In this document: in pieces, positions 17,102-21,548 of the stretch
Layout: each line of letters opens with the position of its first letter
Position numbering within the stretch: position 1 is the first letter of the stretch
Position numbers and translations under genes: made by a program
Notes under the pieces: model-generated
Database searches by the model: none
What the model saw: the letters and a program-made list of their open reading frames with translations, nothing else
Told to the model about the DNA's origin: nothing
NCBI GenBank assembly: GCA_009746045.1
Contig: RPFO01000673.1
Coordinates: 1-21,548, forward strand
Source of the DNA: Mesostigma viride
Lineage: Eukaryota; Streptophyta; Mesostigmatophyceae; Mesostigmatales; Mesostigmataceae
Reading direction: 5' to 3'
DNA: 21,548 bases

Positions 17102-17321
17102 ACAGTCCGGGGGTAGAATATCCCGAATCTGCACGGCTAGTATTAAATAATGCGTAGGTTGTTCTTTTCAGGGGCACTGCACCTCACGCCCCGTTCCGCC
17201 CGGGTATAATCAACCCAAGCGCGGAACGCACATTTTATTTAATTCATTTTTCAACCATGCACTATATTGCATCTACTAATCACAAAAGCTCTAGCCAAAC
17301 AGCTACGAGTAAACACTACGA
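17102..17321 (+). repeat. 220-bp direct repeat, copy 1
   Basis: It runs from ACAGTCCGGGGG to ACACTACGA and is nearly identical to 18484-18703. It contains a stem CGTTCCGC (17192-17199) / GCGGAACG (17221-17228) enclosing GGGT/ACCC. It lacks TG...CA ends, a primer site and a purine tract, so it is not an ordinary LTR. Confidence 0.85.
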
Positions 17322-17395
17322 CCTATAAGCCGCTCATCCAGCGGCCTCTTGTTCCCGCATTCACGTATAGAAGAAACTCCGTTCAAAGAACCCCG
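17322..17395 (+). repeat. ~75-bp inverted repeat, left arm
   Basis: CCTATAAGCCGCTCAT through TTCAAAGAACCCCG is the reverse complement of 21472-21548, with small differences. A diverged direct copy lies at about 20700-20757. This arm begins exactly where the 220-bp repeat ends. Confidence 0.8.
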
Positions 17396-18483
17396 ATTCA
17401 TGTCCCACGTAGCTCCCACAAAAACCAGCATCTTCATTAAAACAATAAGTGGAAGCATACATGTGACACTAATTGACATGCCCGGAGGCACGCCGTTCAA
17501 GGCCCTTCATGAAGTACGTTGCCCAATCACCCCCGCCCTGGCTTTCCCTTGAAGCCGCACTCCACCTTGCTCGTTGTCACAAGTGACCGCCCTGCCGCAA
17601 AACGGGAGCCCCCCCACATCGGGAAGCGTGTGCCCGGCGGCTGTGGATGCATGGCCAGGCCCAAAAAGGCCCAGCGCATTTGCACTGCGATTGCGCACGG
17701 CCAGCCTATCATGACCCCTCTCGGGGCCCCGAGTCGGTACCGCTATGGCCGTCTCCCCATAGACCCGGGGTGCTTCGAGAAAAAACGTGGACCTAGCCCA
17801 GGCCCCGCCAGCCCGGATGCCCGAGGCCACAGCCCCAGGCACCTGGCTGAACGAGAGTCCGTTCAGCCAAGACCGCATTCCCCCCGAGGTTTCTATGCGT
17901 GGGGAAAAAATTTCTAGCTTAGGCGCTTTTCTCATCGCCGTCCCCAGCCCCAACCACCCCCCCTCGGCGGAAGGCAATTGCAAAGTTTGCTGGCCAGCAG
18001 CATTTTCCGAAGAAAAAGCCGCAGGCCGCGGACCGAGACACGGGTCGCCAGTGCCAGCCATCCGGCTCCAACCCGGGGTGCAAGCATCCCCAGGTACGGA
18101 GCACCAGCTCGCGCACTGGGCCGACCAAGCGACAGTTGAGCACCTGTCACGGCATCCGGCCCACCAAAGACCCCAAGCTGGGGAAAAGGTGCGGACCGGA
18201 GGTAATCATTTTCTTTTCTTTTAGTTAACCGGGCGAGGAACTACGCCTGGCCGGTTAACAACTGGAAGTCTCACCACTGGCCAAGTGGCCAGTGCAACCA
18301 GTGCTTTTGGGATTTTGCTCCGCAGCACCCATAGCTGCGGCTGCCGCCGAAACGACAACGAGCAAAGAAAGAGGCCGACAAAACCAGCCAGAGCGGCTTT
18401 TAGTCGCAGAACCTCCCTTATCCCTAGCTAACTGACGTCATTAAACCCTTATGTTTAGTGGATGCTAGTAAGACGCTAACCGT
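17396..18483. other. GC-rich block between the 220-bp repeats, no supportable gene
   Basis: Long frames exist on both strands (for example - strand 17507-18061 and + strand 17787-18224), but they overlap each other and look like by-products of high GC content. Perfect hairpins are frequent: GGCTGAACG/CGTTCAGCC (17845-17868), GTTAACCGG/CCGGTTAAC (18224-18259) and CACTGGCCA/TGGCCAGTG (18275-18294). Base composition differs sharply from the AT-rich repeats on both sides, so it was probably acquired as a unit. Confidence 0.45.
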
Positions 18484-18703
18484 ACAGACCGGGGGTAGAA
18501 TATCCCGAATCTGCACGGCTAGTATTACATAATGCGTAGGTTGTTCTTTTCAGGGGCACTGCACCTCACGCCCCGTTCCGCCCGGGTATAATCAACCCAA
18601 GCGCGGAACGCACATTTTATTTAATTCATTTATCAACCATGCACTATACTGCATCTACTAATCACAAAAGCTCTAGCCAAACAGCTACGAGTAAACACTA
18701 CGA
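18484..18703 (+). repeat. 220-bp direct repeat, copy 2
   Basis: It runs from ACAGACCGGGGG to ACACTACGA and keeps the CGTTCCGC/GCGGAACG stem. Immediately after it the AT-rich array begins with GGATGGAAACAATTC. Confidence 0.85.
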
Positions 18704-19204
18704 ACCTAATAAGGATGGAAACAATTCTAATACCATACTAGGCTTTTGGTCATGCCAAAACAATCCATTTAATGTCAAGAAAAAAGAGGAGAAATTACAC
18801 GATATGTTGAGATGGAGGGGTCAAGAAAATTTCGCCATAGCTTTGCAAGCTTGATGGAGTAAAAAGAAAATTTTTTGTAACAATCTAATGAAAAGTATAA
18901 AAAGAAAAACAGATGTGATGATGGGAGAGGGAGAGGTCAAAGAAGATTGGACTTTCAATAAATTGATTTTAAAATCAATGTGAGAAGAAGAAACATACGC
19001 ACGGTAACTATAGTCAAAATTTTGCCATAGCTATCCGCTGGCTTCAACAAAGTAAGAAGAAAATTTTGCATAGCTTCGGTAGCTCGCACAAAGTACACAG
19101 ATGTCATAGTCGAATACGGAAGCCAACTATAAAAAGTCTTGTGCAATAGAAATCAAAGTCAGCAGAGAAAGCGGTTCCTCTTGACTTGGAACTTTATTAA
19201 ATTG
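18704..19204 (+). repeat. AT-rich unit A, copy 1
   Basis: This unit runs from GGATGGAAACAATTCTAATA to about GACTTGGAACTTTATT and matches 21013-21471, with many one-base insertions. It contains several TTTTGCCATAGCT modules. No coding signal was seen. Confidence 0.75.
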
Positions 19205-19797
19205 ATGTCTATAAATTGATGAGAAAGAAGAAACAACACATGATAACATATGATCAGAAACACATGATAACATAGTCAAGAAAATTTTGCCATAGCTCCG
19301 CAGCTCGACAAAGTAAGAAGAAAATTTGCCATAGCTTCCGCTAGCTCGACACAAAGTAACAGATGTCCTAGTGGAATACGAAGCAACTAAAAGAAGACTT
19401 GGACTTGGATGGAAACAATTCTAATACCATACTAGGCTTTTGTCATGCCAAAACAATCCATCTTAACCAATGAATTCAGATAAATTTTCACCTTTGAGAT
19501 ACTCTTCTCCGTCCTTGACGCTGTCGATTCGCTTCGTCTCGTTGAGTCTGCGAAAAACAAAAGTACTTCATTAATGCAATATGGAAAGACAAAAAAAATT
19601 CCACATAACTGCCATGAAAGCATTGAAAAGCGTAAGCTCCGCATCACATGCTAAGGATTGAAAAGCGTTGTCATACGAAAAAGAAGACTCGGACTTTACA
19701 GAAACATAATCTCACCTCAGAAGTTCGTTCCCCTTCGCGTTTCTCCCGTGATCTCCAAGTGGCGCTCGCTGAGAAAGTCTTCGTCTTCTTCGTTCTC
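19205..19797 (-). repeat. Right arm of the large inverted repeat, with a decayed copy of the Arg-rich exons
   Basis: It is the reverse complement of 16520-17101. On the - strand the exon 2 portion reads EEDEDFLSERHLEIT, then loses frame through small deletions. The exon 3 copy keeps RDEANRQRQGRRR but has lost one base near its start. Donor and acceptor sites survive. The copy is therefore likely non-coding, while the left arm retains frame. Confidence 0.8.
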
Positions 19798-20169
19798 GTT
19801 GTGTCAAGAAAAGAAACACGATATGTGACTGATGAGGTCAAGAAAATTTTGCCATAGCTCTCTCGCAGCTTGATGGAAGTAAAAGGAAAATTTTGTCAAA
19901 AAATCTAATGAAACATATAAAAGAAGAAACAATGTGATGATGAAGTCAAAGAAACTTGGACTTTCAATAAATTAATGTTTATTAAGATCATTGTTGAAAA
20001 AAAGAACTACGCACAGATAACATAGTGGCAAGAAAATTTTGCATATTAGCTTCCGCTGCTAGCAAACAAAGTAAGGAGAAGAAATTTTGCATAGGCTTCC
20101 GTAACTACGGCAGGATGTCATAGTCGATACGAAGACCAACATAAAGAGTCTCTGTCGCAATAAAATCAA
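19798..20169 (+). repeat. AT-rich unit A, copy 2
   Basis: This partial unit starts with GTGTCAAGAAAAGAAACACG and contains three TTTTGC(C)ATA modules. It ends at AATAAAATCAA, where unit 3 continues directly into GTCAGCAG, but here a 589-bp insertion follows. Confidence 0.7.
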
Positions 20170-20758
20170 TTCATACACGCCGTTTGTCACCATAGTCACC
20201 AGGCATTTTGTTTAAAACAATAAGTAGATTGCAACAGACACAGGTAAGGGTACAGGACAAGAACCGCTATTAAGATCCTTAGGCATGGTCCGCGTTACCC
20301 GCGCAGACCAGGCACCACAAAGAGGGTGGGTGGGTGGGACGCAAGAAAAAGACCACAACAATGTCACTACGCCGCCAAAGTAGTCAAACTGCCCTAGCAC
20401 GGGGCTGACATCAGCAACCAGAGCTTAACTTAACACGCGCAACCTGAGAATGTAGCGACACCTAGCCGTACCACAAAAACAACAACCAATCAAATACCCT
20501 TTCCGAAGGTTCTAAATTATCATTCAACAAACCGGTTCAACAAACCCGGCCCTGTCAAACTTTAAGCATTAAGATTTTGTTCGAGATTGTAGCACAATAG
20601 GGCCACTGCCCCTACTAACAAATTCCAGGTCGCCAGCCATTAGCCAAATCCGGTTACAATCTGCCAAACCGCGCCCGGTTCAGCCGACCATCCAGGCGGC
20701 TCCCGTGAGCGGCCTTATTCCCGCCTCACTTCGAGAAACTCTTTTCAAAGAAATCCGA
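20170..20758. repeat. 589-bp insertion in the AT-rich array
   Basis: Comparison with 21410-21430, where AAAATCAA joins GTCAGCAG, shows that these bases interrupt a unit. The right end (GCGGCCTTATTCCCGCCTC to AAAGAAATCCG) is a diverged copy of 17341-17395. No ORF of note lies in it. It includes GTGGGTGGGTGGG at 20327. No matching terminal inverted repeat or clear target duplication was found. Confidence 0.6.
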
Positions 20759-21471
20759 GTCAGCAGAGAAACGGTTCCTCTTGACTTGGACTTTAATTAA
20801 AATTAATGTCTAAAATCATGTCGAGAAGAAGAAACATACACATGATAACATATTGATCAGAATACACATGATAACATAGTCAAGAAAATTTTGCCATAGC
20901 TTCCGCAGCTCGACAAAGTAAGAGAAATTTTGCCATAGCTTCCGCTAGCTCGACAAAGTAATAGATGTCCTAGTGGATACGAAGCCAACTAAAAAAGAAG
21001 ACTTGGACTTGGATGGAAACAATTCTAAATACCATACTAGGCTTTTGTCATGCCAAAACAATCCATCTTAATGTCAAGAAAAAGAACAACATATGTTGAT
21101 GATGAGGTCAAGAAAATTTCGCCATAGCTTCCGCAGCTTGATGGAGTAAAAAGAAAATTTTGTCAACAATCTAATGAAACATATAAAAGAAGAAACAATG
21201 TGATGATGAGGTCAAAGAAGACTTGGACTTTCAATAATTAATGTTTATAATCATGTTGAGAAGAAGAAACATACGCACGATAACATAGTCAAGAAATTTT
21301 GCCATAGCTTCCGCTCTCAACAAAGTAAGAAGAAAATTTTGCATAGCTTCCGTAGCTCGACAAAGTAACAGATGTCATAGTCGATACGAAGCCAACTAAA
21401 AAGTCTTGTCGCAATAAAATCAAGTCAGCAGAGAAACGGTCTCTTGACTTGGACTTTTAATTAAAATTAAT
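20759..21471 (+). repeat. AT-rich units B and A, copy 3
   Basis: Unit B (20759-21012) matches about 19152-19410 and, inverted, the end of the left arm. It runs directly into unit A (21013-21471). Modules of TTTTGCCATAGCTTCCG with an AGCTCGACAAAGTAA tail recur. This copy has the fewest odd homopolymer changes and serves as a reference for the others. Confidence 0.75.
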
Positions 21472-21548
21472 CGGGTTCTTTGAACGGAGTTTCTTCTATA
21501 CTGAAAAAATGCGGGAACAAGAGGCCGCTGGGCATTGAGCGCTATAGG
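21472..21548 (-). repeat. ~75-bp inverted repeat, right arm (reaches the window edge)
   Basis: CGGGTTCTTTGAACGGAG to GAGCGCTATAGG is the reverse complement of 17322-17395. The match reaches the last base, so the inverted repeat probably continues beyond the window. Confidence 0.8.

Noticed and set aside
17507-18061. 184-residue - strand frame in the GC-rich block
   Set aside because: It overlaps comparable + strand frames, has no motif, and lies in a region where high GC content makes stops rare.
17102-18703. 220-bp repeats as LTRs of a short non-autonomous retrotransposon
   Set aside because: There are no TG...CA ends, no TGG-type primer site after copy 1 and no purine tract before copy 2.

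Overview
The window is eukaryotic. Its genes have spliceosomal introns with GT/AG ends and consistent phases, there are no bacterial-style operons, and most of it is transposable-element sequence. The taxon cannot be fixed from the sequence alone. Introns of about 74 to 357 bp and the heavy Ty3/Gypsy load would fit an alga such as a red alga, or an oomycete, but this is a weak guess.

Region 1 (1-1072, + strand) is the 3' end of a three-exon gene for a type I-like membrane protein of unrecognised family. Region 2 (1073-2629) has no convincing gene; it holds small hairpins, (TTAA)n tracts and a short repeated motif. Region 3 (2630-14128, read on the - strand) is a degenerate Ty3/Gypsy LTR retrotransposon. 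In element order (right to left) it has two tandem LTR + leader units, a small ORF with an RNase H1 / caulimovirus P6-type hybrid-binding domain, Gag with a zinc knuckle, protease, reverse transcriptase, RNase H, integrase with a GPY/F module, a long GC-rich third ORF of unknown function in the position where env sits in errantiviruses, a purine tract and the 3' LTR. Gag and pol overlap in the -1 frame at a G8 run. At least seven other frame breaks make the copy non-functional as read.

Region 4 (14129-15980) begins with two exons of an RPA-like OB-fold protein on the - strand; the retroelement sits 34 nt into the intron after the second exon. It also holds a C/G-run hairpin around the unusually stable GCGAAGC core, a duplicated broken - strand coding sequence, and direct repeats that each carry a perfect 28-bp palindrome. 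Region 5 (16116-16819, + strand) encodes Arg/Glu/Gln-rich exons that are all joined in phase 2 inside an arginine codon.

Region 6 (16520-21548) is a repeat mosaic. It contains a 0.6-kb inverted repeat that duplicates the end of the Arg-rich gene in reverse, two 220-bp direct repeats around a GC-rich 1.2-kb block, several copies of an AT-rich unit built from ~41-bp modules, a 589-bp insertion visible against an intact sister copy, and a 75-bp inverted repeat whose second arm runs off the right edge.

The best candidates for something undescribed are the retroelement's two extra ORFs (hybrid-binding domain at the 5' end, GC-rich ORF at the 3' end) with its LTR-spanning Arg/Gly-rich ORF, and the phase-2 Arg-rich exon gene with its inverted duplicate.
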